Source: Flavobacterium chilense
Lineage (GTDB): Bacteria; Bacteroidota; Bacteroidia; Flavobacteriales; Flavobacteriaceae
Direction: 5' to 3'
Assembly: GCF_001602525.1 (NCBI RefSeq)
Contig: NZ_LSYT01000002.1
Coordinates: 186,001-250,000, forward strand
DNA: 64,000 nt
The translations under genes and the position numbers were made by a program. The notes beneath the pieces were generated by a model. That model saw only the letters and a program-made list of their open reading frames with translations, ran no database searches and was not told where the DNA came from. Every line of letters starts with the position of its first letter. Position 1 is the stretch's first letter. This document shows positions 53,001-60,734 of the stretch, piece by piece.

Positions 53001-53732
53001 GCTTTTTATTTGGCAGAAGAATTTAATCTGGATATTGTTCCTGTAGTAATTCATGGCGCTTCAGAAGCAATTCCTAAAGGTGATTTTGTTATTCATCACA
53101 GTTATCTAACACTTTCGATTTTAGAAAGAATTGCGCCTGATAATCTTTCTTTCGGAAAAAATTATGCCGAAAGAACAAAACAAATGAGTGCCTTTTTCAA
53201 GGAAGAATACCGTAAGATTCGTCAGGAATTAGAAGGACCGGATTATTTCAAAAAAATGGTTCTGCACAGTTATGATTATAAGGAAAATGAAATTACGGAT
53301 AGTGTCAAAAAAGATTTAAAAAATAATCTGGAAACCTATTATCATTTAAACCATCAGCTTTCGGCGAAAGCCAAAATACTGCATTTAGCCAATGATTACG
53401 GTCAGTTAGATGTGTTATTGACTTTGCAGGAACCGCAACGAAAAGTAGCTTCATACAATTTTGACGAAGAAAAACTAGCGGTTTCAAAGACCAATTATAT
53501 TGTTAGAAAAAGAAAAATATACTATTTAGATCAGCCTGAACCAGCTTTCGAAAATCAATACGATGCTGTTTTAATTTCGGATGAAAATTATAAAGATCAG
53601 CTTCAAAAAATTATATCTGTTACTTCTTCGGTTATCCTGGTTAATTGTCCGGCTTTAAAAAGCGTTCTGATCAACTTTGGTTTCGAATGTGTTCTGGATG
53701 AAAATTCTATAATCGTATTAAAGAAAAATTAG
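50052..53732 (+). CDS. RND/MMPL exporter fused to an acyltransferase and a degenerate methyltransferase-like tail
   Basis: Residues about 1-860 are an RND/MMPL exporter: a first helix (VVLAILMLLAFGFFASQL), a periplasmic domain, a block of membrane helices near 270-415, a second periplasmic domain and further helices near 655-850. Residues about 880-1090 are a PlsC-type acyltransferase with NHSSFID near 898 and FPEGTRS near 965. From about 1107 to the end, ILHLANDYGQLDVLLTL and YDAVLISDENY look like a worn class I methyltransferase whose Gly-rich loop is degraded. The fusion would join export to acylation. Aryl polyene clusters are known to carry MMPL-type exporters and acyltransferases. Confidence 0.9.
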   Translation: MHHYFYAIHLFVNRRKALSVVLAILMLLAFGFFASQLKFEEDITKLIPTNDKSDVTAKVLKQLNFADKTTVIFKLDKNGNEDDLKEMATAFSDSVSKSCKPYITGIQGKIDEGNIQETIDFVYHNLPLFLEDKDYAAIQNKLQKDSIAATVQGNYKSIISPSGFITKDFILQDPLGISFIALKKLQQLNIGDDFTLSNGFVMTKDKKKLLLFITSDISSSETEKNTIFVEKLKSIQEHLNQKFKNKTSISYFGSALIAVANASQIKSDIILTTTIAMITLMLILILFYRKILIPLIIFLPTVFGAFFAVAFLYFVKEQISAISLGIGSILLGITIDYAIHILTHHKHNSDIKTLYKDITMPVIMSSSTTAVAFLCLLFVKSDALNDLGIFAAVIVMATGIFSLLIVPHLYKPKEDNFEHKKNAIDKLAHFSFHNNKLLIGFCVIITIVCCFTYNNVGFNNDLSQLNFVPKEIKAAEKDLEESTSLTSKTIYVASYGKSMEEVLQHNSKLFTDLTTAKQANKILNFSSVGGIMLSQEAQKEKINKWNSFWDTHKKQLLQSELISEGSKLGFKPTTYSAFFDHLNSTFKPVSANDYLRIQALQLKEFVTEKNGFFTISTLVKVTPEQRDAFVKSASAKDNLIAIDRQQMNETFFSTLKTDFNSLVNYSFIAVILILFFFFRRVELVIVSCIPIALTGIVTAGIMGIFGIQMNIFSMIVCTLIFGHGVDFSIFMTSALQKEYTSGKNEIAIYRTSIILAVITTILGIGAMIFASHPALRSISSVSLIGVFAALIITFIFYPILFKIFISNRSKKGNPPFVLRTFIHGVISFTYYGLGGILMSLFCITIMPILPINEKTKMRRFRYFISKFMKSVLYSNPFIHKKVINKYNETFEKPAIIIANHSSFIDILAMGMLSPKIIFLVSDWVYNSPIFGGTVRKAGFYPVSEGIEGGVEHLRQKVKEGYSLMIFPEGTRSESNQIKRFHKGAFYLAEEFNLDIVPVVIHGASEAIPKGDFVIHHSYLTLSILERIAPDNLSFGKNYAERTKQMSAFFKEEYRKIRQELEGPDYFKKMVLHSYDYKENEITDSVKKDLKNNLETYYHLNHQLSAKAKILHLANDYGQLDVLLTLQEPQRKVASYNFDEEKLAVSKTNYIVRKRKIYYLDQPEPAFENQYDAVLISDENYKDQLQKIISVTSSVILVNCPALKSVLINFGFECVLDENSIIVLKKN

Positions 53733-53733
53733 C

Positions 53734-55251
53734 ATGAAAGAGCAATACGATATAGTAATTGTTGGCAGCGGACTGGGCGGATTGGTCTCGGCAATCATTC
53801 TCGCCAAAGAAGGTTATAGCGTTTGTGTGCTCGAAAAAAACAATCAATACGGCGGAAATCTGCAAACTTTTGTGCGGGACAGAACCATTTTTGATACCGG
53901 GATTCACTACATCGGCGGTTTGGACGAGGGACAAAACCTGTATAAATATTTTAAATATTTAGGCATTATGGATCATCTAAATCTGAAAAAATTAGATGAA
54001 AATGGTTTTGATATTATCTCTTTTGATGATGATGAAAACGAATATCCACATGCTCAGGGTTATGAAAATTTTGCCCATCAGTTAGTCCGTTTTTTCCCTG
54101 AAGAAAAAGCACATATTGAAGAATATTGCAAAAGGATAAAAACAATTTGTGAATCTTTTCCACTTTATAATTTAGAATGGGAAGGAAAATATGATAATGA
54201 GATTTTGGCTCTTAATGCCAAACAAACTATTGACGAATGTACACAAAATGAAAAACTGAAAGCTGTTTTGGCCGGTTCTAATTTTTTGTATGCCGGAATT
54301 GCAGATAAATCGCCTTTTTATGTTCATGCCCTTTCTGTAAACTCCTATATTCAGAGTTCGTGGCGTTGTATTAATGGCGGAAGTCAAATCACCAAGCAGC
54401 TTTTAAAACAACTCAAAAAATACGGTGGTGAATTTTACAAATACAAAGAAGTTATCCGTTTTAATGTCGAAGACAAAAAAGTAACTTCGGTAGAAATGAA
54501 AGACGGAACTCAGGTTTCTGGCACTTATTTTATTTCAAATATAGAACCCAAAACAACCCTGAAAATGGTTGGCGAAGAACACTTCAGAAAAGCATTTTAT
54601 AGTCGGGTTCAAAGTCTTGAAGGCGTTATTTCGGCATTTAGTTTATACATCGTTTTTAAACCGGAAACATTTAAATACATCAATCATAATCATTATCATT
54701 TTAAGAAAAGCAGCGAAGTCTGGACTTCTCATGATTATGATGAAGATTCCTGGCCAAAGGCTTTTATGGCATCGATGAATGCTTCAAAAAAACAGGAAGA
54801 ATGGGCAGAAGGCATGACGTTTATCACTTACATGAAATATGATGATGTCACTCCATGGATGAACACCTTTAATACAACTGCCGAAGAAAATGACCGTGGA
54901 GAAAGTTATGAAGAATTTAAATTTCGAAAGGCAGAAAAGTTTCTAAAAGAAATTGAAATAAAATTTCCGGGAATCAGAGATTGCATTCAATCTATACATA
55001 CTTCGACACCACTTTCCTATCGTGATTATATTGGCGGTGACAATGGCAATATGTATGGTTATGTTAAGGATTCAAACAATCCTATGAAAACCCTTATTCC
55101 TTCAAAAACCAAATTAGATAATTTATATCTCACCGGGCAAAGCATCAACATGCACGGCGTTTTGGGCGTAACGATTGGTGCGGTTGTAACCTGTTCTGAG
55201 ATTGTTGGAAAAGAATATTTAGTAACCAAAATTAATCAGGCATCTGAATAA
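53734..55251 (+). CDS. CrtI-like FAD-dependent oxidoreductase
   Basis: A 505-residue protein with an N-terminal FAD motif IVIVGSGLGGLVSAIILAKE and the ICYSVCVLEKNNQYGGNL continuation typical of phytoene desaturases. A FDTGIHYIGG block and a C-terminal NLYLTGQSINMHGVLGVTIG, which closes the FAD site, complete the family. In a polyene pathway it may adjust the oxidation state of the chain or the resorcinol. The gene starts 1 base after the exporter stop and ends 7 bases before the next gene. Confidence 0.88.
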   Translation: MKEQYDIVIVGSGLGGLVSAIILAKEGYSVCVLEKNNQYGGNLQTFVRDRTIFDTGIHYIGGLDEGQNLYKYFKYLGIMDHLNLKKLDENGFDIISFDDDENEYPHAQGYENFAHQLVRFFPEEKAHIEEYCKRIKTICESFPLYNLEWEGKYDNEILALNAKQTIDECTQNEKLKAVLAGSNFLYAGIADKSPFYVHALSVNSYIQSSWRCINGGSQITKQLLKQLKKYGGEFYKYKEVIRFNVEDKKVTSVEMKDGTQVSGTYFISNIEPKTTLKMVGEEHFRKAFYSRVQSLEGVISAFSLYIVFKPETFKYINHNHYHFKKSSEVWTSHDYDEDSWPKAFMASMNASKKQEEWAEGMTFITYMKYDDVTPWMNTFNTTAEENDRGESYEEFKFRKAEKFLKEIEIKFPGIRDCIQSIHTSTPLSYRDYIGGDNGNMYGYVKDSNNPMKTLIPSKTKLDNLYLTGQSINMHGVLGVTIGAVVTCSEIVGKEYLVTKINQASE

Positions 55252-55258
55252 AAAAGTT

Positions 55259-56926
55259 ATGAAAAACCGAATTACATATTTTTTCTTTATCGGTTTTTTA
55301 TTGATGTTGGCATCATGCGGAACATCAAAATCTATACGTCATCAACCTGAAATTGCAAGTTTTAATGCAACAAAACCTATCGTGGTCAAACAATCTGATA
55401 GTGTTTTTATATCCGGAAAAAATTCACTTCTAAAAAACAAACAAGGTCTTTGGGAATTATATGTCGAAGGTGATCCTTTAGAAATTGGACTTAATACCGG
55501 AGCGCTTTCAGATTCTCTTTTAAAAAATCAGGAACATATTTTTTTCTCTAAAATAAAAGATATTATTCCGTCTGAGTTTCAGCAAAAAATCCTTAGACAA
55601 TTTCTAAAATGGTACAATCGAAAATTATATTTGAATGTTCCAGAAGAATATCAAACGGAGATTTATGGTGTTTCGCAATACACTTCGCACGATTTTGATA
55701 ATATTGCACCACAATATCAGCGTAGTTTGTATTTGCACGGAGCTCATGATATTGGTCATGCTTTGCAGGATCTGGCTTTAGTTGGCTGCTCTTCTTTTGC
55801 CGCCTGGGGAGAAAAATCGGAAGATGGAAATTTAATCCTCGGACGTAATTTTGACTTTTATGTAAACGACGCTTTCGCGGAAAATAAAATCGTGGCGTTT
55901 ATAAATCCAAAAGACGGCAACAAGTTTATGATGGTAACCTGGCCCGGAATGATTGGAGCAGTTTCCGGAATGAATGAAAAAGGTTTAACGGTTACCATTA
56001 ATGCCGGAAAGTCTAAAATTCCGCTGATTGCCAAAACACCTATTTCGATTCTCACCCGCGAAATATTACAACATGCCGGGAATATTGAAGAAGCAATTGC
56101 GATTGCTAAAAAAAGAGCTGTTTTTGTTTCTGAATCTATAATGGTTGGAAGTGCCGTTGATAACAAAGCAATTTTGATTGAAGTTTCTCCAAAAAAAATG
56201 GATGTTTACGAAGTTCCAAACAGCGATCAGTTAATTTGTTCTAATCATTTTCAGAGTGATGCTTTTAAAAATGAAGAACGAAATCAATCTCAAATTGCCA
56301 ATAGTCATTCTAAATATCGTTTTGACAGAATGCAGGAACTTTTTGCTGAAAATCCTAAAATCAATCCTAAAGTAGCCTCCGAAATTCTACGAAATAAAGA
56401 TGGTTTACAAAATATGGCGCTGGGTTATGGCAACGAAAAAGCGCTGAACCAATTGATGGCACATCATGGAGTTATCTTTAAACCAAAAGAGAAACTCGTT
56501 TGGGTTTCGGCAAATCCGTATCAGTTAGGTGAATTTGTTTGTTATAATCTGGATTCGGTTTTTAACGAAATGAGAACTAAATCGATTCGTTCCTTCCAGC
56601 AGGAAAATTTAAATATTGCCAAAGATCCTTTTCTGGAAACCACTACCTATAAAAACTACAAACAATTTAGAATCGAAGATCATAAAATAGATTTGTATCT
56701 AAAAAGTAAAGAAACGATTAGTGATGAATTCATCTCGAATTACCAATCTTTAAACCCTGATTATTGGGTTGTGTATTACAAAGCAGGGTTGTACTTTTAT
56801 CAAAAAAAAGAATACAGGCTTTCTCAGGCTAATTTTGAAAAAGCTTTAACCAAAGAAATTACAACAGTTCCTGATAAAACAGCAATTGAAAAATATTTAA
56901 AAAAAATCAAAAGAAAGTTACAATGA
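55259..56926 (+). CDS. C45 peptidase/acyltransferase (AAT-like) lipoprotein
   Basis: The signal FFFIGFLLMLASCG with lipobox LASC makes it an envelope lipoprotein. The C45 Ntn-hydrolase domain has its nucleophile at Cys177 (ALVGCSSFAAWG), then LILGRNFDFY, and MMVTWPGMIGAVSGMNEKGL. Relatives such as isopenicillin acyltransferase move acyl groups. The last 70 residues look like TPR helices (YKAGLYFYQKKEYRLSQANF). In this cluster it could trim, transfer or hydrolyse the ester or amide of a pigment intermediate in the periplasm. It overlaps the next gene by 4 bases (ATGA). Confidence 0.88.
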   Translation: MKNRITYFFFIGFLLMLASCGTSKSIRHQPEIASFNATKPIVVKQSDSVFISGKNSLLKNKQGLWELYVEGDPLEIGLNTGALSDSLLKNQEHIFFSKIKDIIPSEFQQKILRQFLKWYNRKLYLNVPEEYQTEIYGVSQYTSHDFDNIAPQYQRSLYLHGAHDIGHALQDLALVGCSSFAAWGEKSEDGNLILGRNFDFYVNDAFAENKIVAFINPKDGNKFMMVTWPGMIGAVSGMNEKGLTVTINAGKSKIPLIAKTPISILTREILQHAGNIEEAIAIAKKRAVFVSESIMVGSAVDNKAILIEVSPKKMDVYEVPNSDQLICSNHFQSDAFKNEERNQSQIANSHSKYRFDRMQELFAENPKINPKVASEILRNKDGLQNMALGYGNEKALNQLMAHHGVIFKPKEKLVWVSANPYQLGEFVCYNLDSVFNEMRTKSIRSFQQENLNIAKDPFLETTTYKNYKQFRIEDHKIDLYLKSKETISDEFISNYQSLNPDYWVVYYKAGLYFYQKKEYRLSQANFEKALTKEITTVPDKTAIEKYLKKIKRKLQ

Positions 56927-58215
56927 TTCCATTAATAGAAAAAGATTCTTTAGAACAAATTAAAAATTTTCAAGAGCAGAAATTAACGGAACTCTTACAC
57001 TATATCAGTCAGTATTCTCCTTTTTACAAACGACTTTTTGCAGGACAAAATATTGATATTTCGAAAATTAAAACCCTTGAAGATTTACAATATTTACCTG
57101 TAACAACCAAAGAAGATTTACAAGAATACAACGATGATTTTTTATGTGTTCCGCAAAATAAAATCATCGATTACGCTTCTACTTCTGGTACTTTGGGCGA
57201 TCCGGTAACTTTTGGTTTAACCGATTCTGATCTGGATCGTCTGGCATATAATGAAGCTATTTCGTTTGCCTGTGCCGGAATTGCAGAAGGTGATGTGGTA
57301 CAATTGATGACTACTATTGACAGGAAATTTATGGCTGGCCTGGCTTATTTTCTGGGATTGCGAAAACTAAAAGTAGGTGTTATTCGTGTGGGAGCCGGAA
57401 TTCCGGAACTGCAATGGGATTCGATTTTAAAATACAAACCCACTCATTTAATTACGGTTCCTTCGTTTTTATTAAAGTTAATTGAATATGCCGAAGCACA
57501 TGGAATTGATTACAACAATTCAAGTATAAAAGGAGCAATTTGTATTGGAGAATCACTTCGAAATCAGGATTTTTCGATGAATATCCTATCCAATAAAATT
57601 ACTGAAAAATGGAATATTAAGTTGTTCTCAACTTATGCTTCTACAGAAATGAGTACTGCTTTTACAGAATGTGAACACGGAGTTGGCGGTCATCATCATC
57701 CTGAATTGATCATTGTAGAAGTTCTGGACGAAAATAATATTCCTGTAAAAGATGGCGAAGTTGGCGAATTAACTTTTACGACTTTAGGAATTGAAGCTAT
57801 GCCTTTGTTGCGTTTTAAAACCGGCGATATTGTTCAGTTACATAATAGTCCTTGCGCCTGTGGCAGAAATACACTGCGCGTTGGTCCTGTTGTGGGTCGC
57901 AAAAAACAAATGATTAAATACAAAGGTACAACACTTTATCCGCCAGCGATGAATGATGTTTTAAGTGGTTTTGATAATATCGAAAATCATATTATTGAAA
58001 TTTCGACCAACGATTTAGGAACTGACGAAATCGTGATTAAAATCGCTGTAAAAAATCAATCCGCTGAATTTTTACAGGAAATCAAAGATCATTTCAGAGC
58101 TAAATTAAGAGTAACACCAAAGATTGAATTTGCTTCAAAAGAAACTTTAAATCCGTTAGTTTTTAATCCGATGAGTAGAAAACCTATACGCTTTTTTGAT
58201 TATAGAGTTTCGTAA
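56923..58215 (+). CDS. Adenylate-forming ligase, 4-coumarate activating
   Basis: A phenylacetate-CoA ligase-like AMP-binding enzyme, 430 residues. Visible are the P-loop-like YASTSGTLGDPVTFGL near residue 86, an ATP-ribose block STYASTEMS, a GELTFTTLG strand and RFKTGDIVQLH, with a CACGRNTLRVG Cys pair. It would activate 4-coumarate from tyrosine ammonia-lyase and load it on CoA or directly on an acyl carrier protein. The latter two are not distinguishable by eye. It is the last gene of the cluster; a terminator follows. Confidence 0.9.
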   Translation: MIPLIEKDSLEQIKNFQEQKLTELLHYISQYSPFYKRLFAGQNIDISKIKTLEDLQYLPVTTKEDLQEYNDDFLCVPQNKIIDYASTSGTLGDPVTFGLTDSDLDRLAYNEAISFACAGIAEGDVVQLMTTIDRKFMAGLAYFLGLRKLKVGVIRVGAGIPELQWDSILKYKPTHLITVPSFLLKLIEYAEAHGIDYNNSSIKGAICIGESLRNQDFSMNILSNKITEKWNIKLFSTYASTEMSTAFTECEHGVGGHHHPELIIVEVLDENNIPVKDGEVGELTFTTLGIEAMPLLRFKTGDIVQLHNSPCACGRNTLRVGPVVGRKKQMIKYKGTTLYPPAMNDVLSGFDNIENHIIEISTNDLGTDEIVIKIAVKNQSAEFLQEIKDHFRAKLRVTPKIEFASKETLNPLVFNPMSRKPIRFFDYRVS

Positions 58216-58255
58216 AAAGATACAAAGTGGCAAAGTTTCAAAGGGACAAAGGTCA
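58216..58255. repeat. CAAAG-type dispersed repeat
   Basis: Units such as GATACAAAGTGGCAAAGTTT are the complement of the CTTTG tracts at 9666-9705 and 59568-59604. It marks an intergenic element found several times in the window. Confidence 0.5.
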
Positions 58256-58270
58256 TATAAACTAAATAAA

Positions 58271-58296
58271 AAAAGCCTAGTTTTGACTAGGCTTTT
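58271..58296. terminator. Terminator at the end of the flexirubin cluster, bidirectional
   Basis: The arms 58271-58280 and 58287-58296 pair perfectly, with a 6-base loop. A-rich and T-rich flanks serve both strands, so it ends the ligase gene and the convergent lipoprotein gene. Confidence 0.88.
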
Positions 58297-58312
58297 CCGT
58301 ATATTAATATTT

Positions 58313-59437
58313 TTAAAGATCAAACAGTTCTAATGGTCCTGTAGATTGTATTACCTGTGGCTGTGTTGAGAATGACTGACCATTGGCATCCACAACTCTT
58401 AAGTACATCGTGTAGTAGGTTGATTTTACTGATGTTCTCGTAAATAAATATATTGGAGAACCCGTGGCTATTTGAAGGTAAAACGAATCTGGATCCTGTT
58501 GACGTTTTATCCACCAGTAATATTGATACGGAGCTGTTCCTCCGGAAGCCGTAGCAGTCCAGGATCCCATTGAAGATTGTGTTACATAATTTGATCCTGT
58601 AAAACTAGCTGTAGGATCAGGGTTTCCTTTTAAATCAATTGTAAATGTTTTTGTAAGATCTTTTTCAAATGAAACATTATTAATTTTACCTCTTTGATGT
58701 TTTGCTTTCAAAGTAAATGTATACAACTTTTTAGGCGCATTCCCATTAAATTTAATACTACAGCTTCCTCCTGTTTTGGTTATTTGTACATAATTATAAT
58801 CTGCTGTCTCTGAAACCCAATCATATTGAACGTCCAATAGTGCGGACGCATCATGAGCAACAGAAACTGTAAATGGCACTTTTCTAACTGGATTAATTTC
58901 GTATGGATTTAAATCAAGATTTAAAGAATATTTTTTTAAATAATGTTCCTTTCCGGTTATATCTGTTAAGTAACAATGTTGAATACAATTTTTATATAAT
59001 GGATTCGAACCTTCTTTTGAATAAACAATATCATTTCCAATAATCATAGCAGAATGATCAACAGCTCTAAAATTATTTGCTAAATAATCATCGTAATCAT
59101 TCCAGTACAATACTTTTGTTGCATTACTGCTGTTATCTTCTTTAAAGATCTCACTTTTAAAATAAAGTTCATATAAAGTAGTAACAGGATCTTCTATCCT
59201 CTGTTTTGTTTCCGCAACCTTTTCACTTAAAATAAACGAAAGTCCATGGCAGTTATATAGATTATCAGCTGGTAATACAAATTCTTTAGGAGTACCACAA
59301 TCCTCTGTTGCTGTTTTTTTAGTAATTCCGGAGCTTTTAGCAACTGCAGTTTCATCATTTTGTTTTATGTTTTCTTGTGAGCATGAAAATATTGTTAAAG
59401 CAACAAATGAAATCATAAATAATCTTAGATTTTTCAT
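58313..59437 (-). CDS. Lipoprotein with a possible Cys/His catalytic domain and Ig-like repeats
   Basis: The signal LFMISFVALTIFSCSQ has a lipobox (FSCS). Residues about 47-170 hold YNCHGLSFIL (C63) and AVDHSAMIIGNDIVYSKEG (H128), an order that resembles papain-like NlpC/P60 or CHAP amidases. The middle 100 residues are an Ig-like domain, and the last 100 are PKD-like (DPTASFTGSNYVTQ, GGTAPYQYYWW, TYYTMYLRVVDANGQSF). It would be a cell-surface or periplasmic lipoprotein. A hydrolase role is inferred from the Cys/His pattern only. Confidence 0.75.
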   Translation of the reverse strand: MKNLRLFMISFVALTIFSCSQENIKQNDETAVAKSSGITKKTATEDCGTPKEFVLPADNLYNCHGLSFILSEKVAETKQRIEDPVTTLYELYFKSEIFKEDNSSNATKVLYWNDYDDYLANNFRAVDHSAMIIGNDIVYSKEGSNPLYKNCIQHCYLTDITGKEHYLKKYSLNLDLNPYEINPVRKVPFTVSVAHDASALLDVQYDWVSETADYNYVQITKTGGSCSIKFNGNAPKKLYTFTLKAKHQRGKINNVSFEKDLTKTFTIDLKGNPDPTASFTGSNYVTQSSMGSWTATASGGTAPYQYYWWIKRQQDPDSFYLQIATGSPIYLFTRTSVKSTYYTMYLRVVDANGQSFSTQPQVIQSTGPLELFDL

Positions 59438-59567
59438 AGGGTTTAATTGGTATTTGGTGTTATATGTTATTAATCAAATATATATAATTTTAGGATAAAT
59501 CCTATAGCTCTAATGTAATTGTTATCTATTTTTACTTACAATAAAAACCATTTCCTAACATAAAAAA

Positions 59568-59604
59568 CCTTTGCGCCTTTGTTACTCTGAACCTTTGAAC
59601 CTCA
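59568..59604. repeat. CTTTG-type dispersed repeat before dusB
   Basis: Repeated CTTTG/CTGAACCTTTGAACC units stand upstream of dusB. They are related to the tracts in the arabinose operon (9666-9705) and after the ligase gene (58216-58255). It lies just upstream of the dusB promoter at 59607-59639. Confidence 0.45.
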
Positions 59605-59606
59605 AT

Positions 59607-59639
59607 TTGGTACAAATTGAACTAAATGTTGTAATTTTG
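59607..59639 (+). promoter_or_regulatory. dusB promoter, textbook Bacteroidota type
   Basis: TTG at 59607-59609 and TAATTTTG at 59632-59639 are the -33 and -7 elements, 22 bases apart. They place the start site after 59640, which rules out the long upstream frame and supports the dusB start at 59655. Confidence 0.65.
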
Positions 59640-59654
59640 CACAAAATATTGAAG

Positions 59655-60647
59655 ATGGTCAAGATTGGCAACATAGAATTACCCGAATTTCCTTTATTAC
59701 TCGCACCGATGGAAGATGTGAGCGATCCGCCGTTTCGCAGATTATGCAAAACGCATGGCGCTGACATGATGTATTCTGAATTTATTTCATCGGAAGGATT
59801 GATTCGTGATGCTATCAAAAGTCGAATGAAGCTGGATATTTTTGATTACGAGCGTCCTGTAGGGATTCAGATTTTTGGTGGTGATGAAGAGGCAATGGCA
59901 CTTTCGTCTAAAATTGTTTCTACGGTAAAACCGGATTTAGTGGATATTAATTTTGGATGTCCGGTAAAAAAAGTGGTTTGTAAAGGTGCCGGAGCGGGAG
60001 TTTTGAAAGATGTAGATTTGATGGTGCGTTTAACAAAAGCGGTTATTCGCAGTACCGATTTACCGGTAACGGTAAAAACACGTTTGGGCTGGGATGAAAG
60101 TTCAATCAATATTGATGAAGTTGCTGAAAGACTTCAGGATATTGGGGTTCAGGCTTTGACTATTCACGCCAGAACACGTGCACAAATGTACAAAGGCCAC
60201 TCTGACTGGTCGCATATTGCACGCGTAAAAAACAACCCAAGAATTACAATGCCTATTTTTGGAAATGGTGATATTGACAATCCGGAAAAAGCATTAAAAT
60301 ACAAAAATGAATACGGTATTGACGGCATTATGATTGGCCGTGCTGCCATTGGTTATCCGTGGATTTTTAATGAAATTAAACACTATTTTAAAACAGGTGA
60401 ACACTTACCTGCTCCAACGGTTATTGATCGTGTAGAAGCTGCCAGAAACCATTTGAAATGGTCGATGGAATGGAAAGGCGAGCGATTGGGAATTGTAGAA
60501 ATGCGCCGTCATTATACCAATTACTTCAAAGGCATTCATTCTTTTAAAGAATACAAACAAAAACTGGTTACCACTGATGATCCAGAAGATTTATTCGCTG
60601 TTATGAAAGAAATCGAACAGGTTTATGCAGGATATGAATTTGTTTAA
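59655..60647 (+). CDS. dusB: tRNA-dihydrouridine synthase B
   Basis: It reduces uridine in the D-loop of tRNA with FMN and NADPH. The Dus fold is complete: APMEDVSDPPFR at the start, YSEFISSEGL, INFGCPVKKV with the catalytic Cys, then TVKTRLGWDES, TIHARTRAQMYKG and IPMFGNGDI-like and IMIGRAAIGYPW segments. The ATG at 59655 opens MVKIGNIELPEFPLLLAP; the longer frame from 59571 starts before the promoter. It is monocistronic and followed by a terminator. Confidence 0.95.
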   Translation: MVKIGNIELPEFPLLLAPMEDVSDPPFRRLCKTHGADMMYSEFISSEGLIRDAIKSRMKLDIFDYERPVGIQIFGGDEEAMALSSKIVSTVKPDLVDINFGCPVKKVVCKGAGAGVLKDVDLMVRLTKAVIRSTDLPVTVKTRLGWDESSINIDEVAERLQDIGVQALTIHARTRAQMYKGHSDWSHIARVKNNPRITMPIFGNGDIDNPEKALKYKNEYGIDGIMIGRAAIGYPWIFNEIKHYFKTGEHLPAPTVIDRVEAARNHLKWSMEWKGERLGIVEMRRHYTNYFKGIHSFKEYKQKLVTTDDPEDLFAVMKEIEQVYAGYEFV

Positions 60648-60695
60648 AATATAATCTTTGTCAAAGTTTTAAATTTTGATAAAAGAACTAAAAAT

Positions 60696-60725
60696 AAAAA
60701 GACCTTCAAATTTGAAGGTCTTTTT
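60696..60725. terminator. Terminator between dusB and the MATE gene
   Basis: The arms 60696-60710 and 60711-60725 are perfect complements; the innermost bases necessarily form the loop. A-run and T-run flanks make it work for both convergent genes. Confidence 0.88.
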
Positions 60726-60734
60726 TAGTATTAC

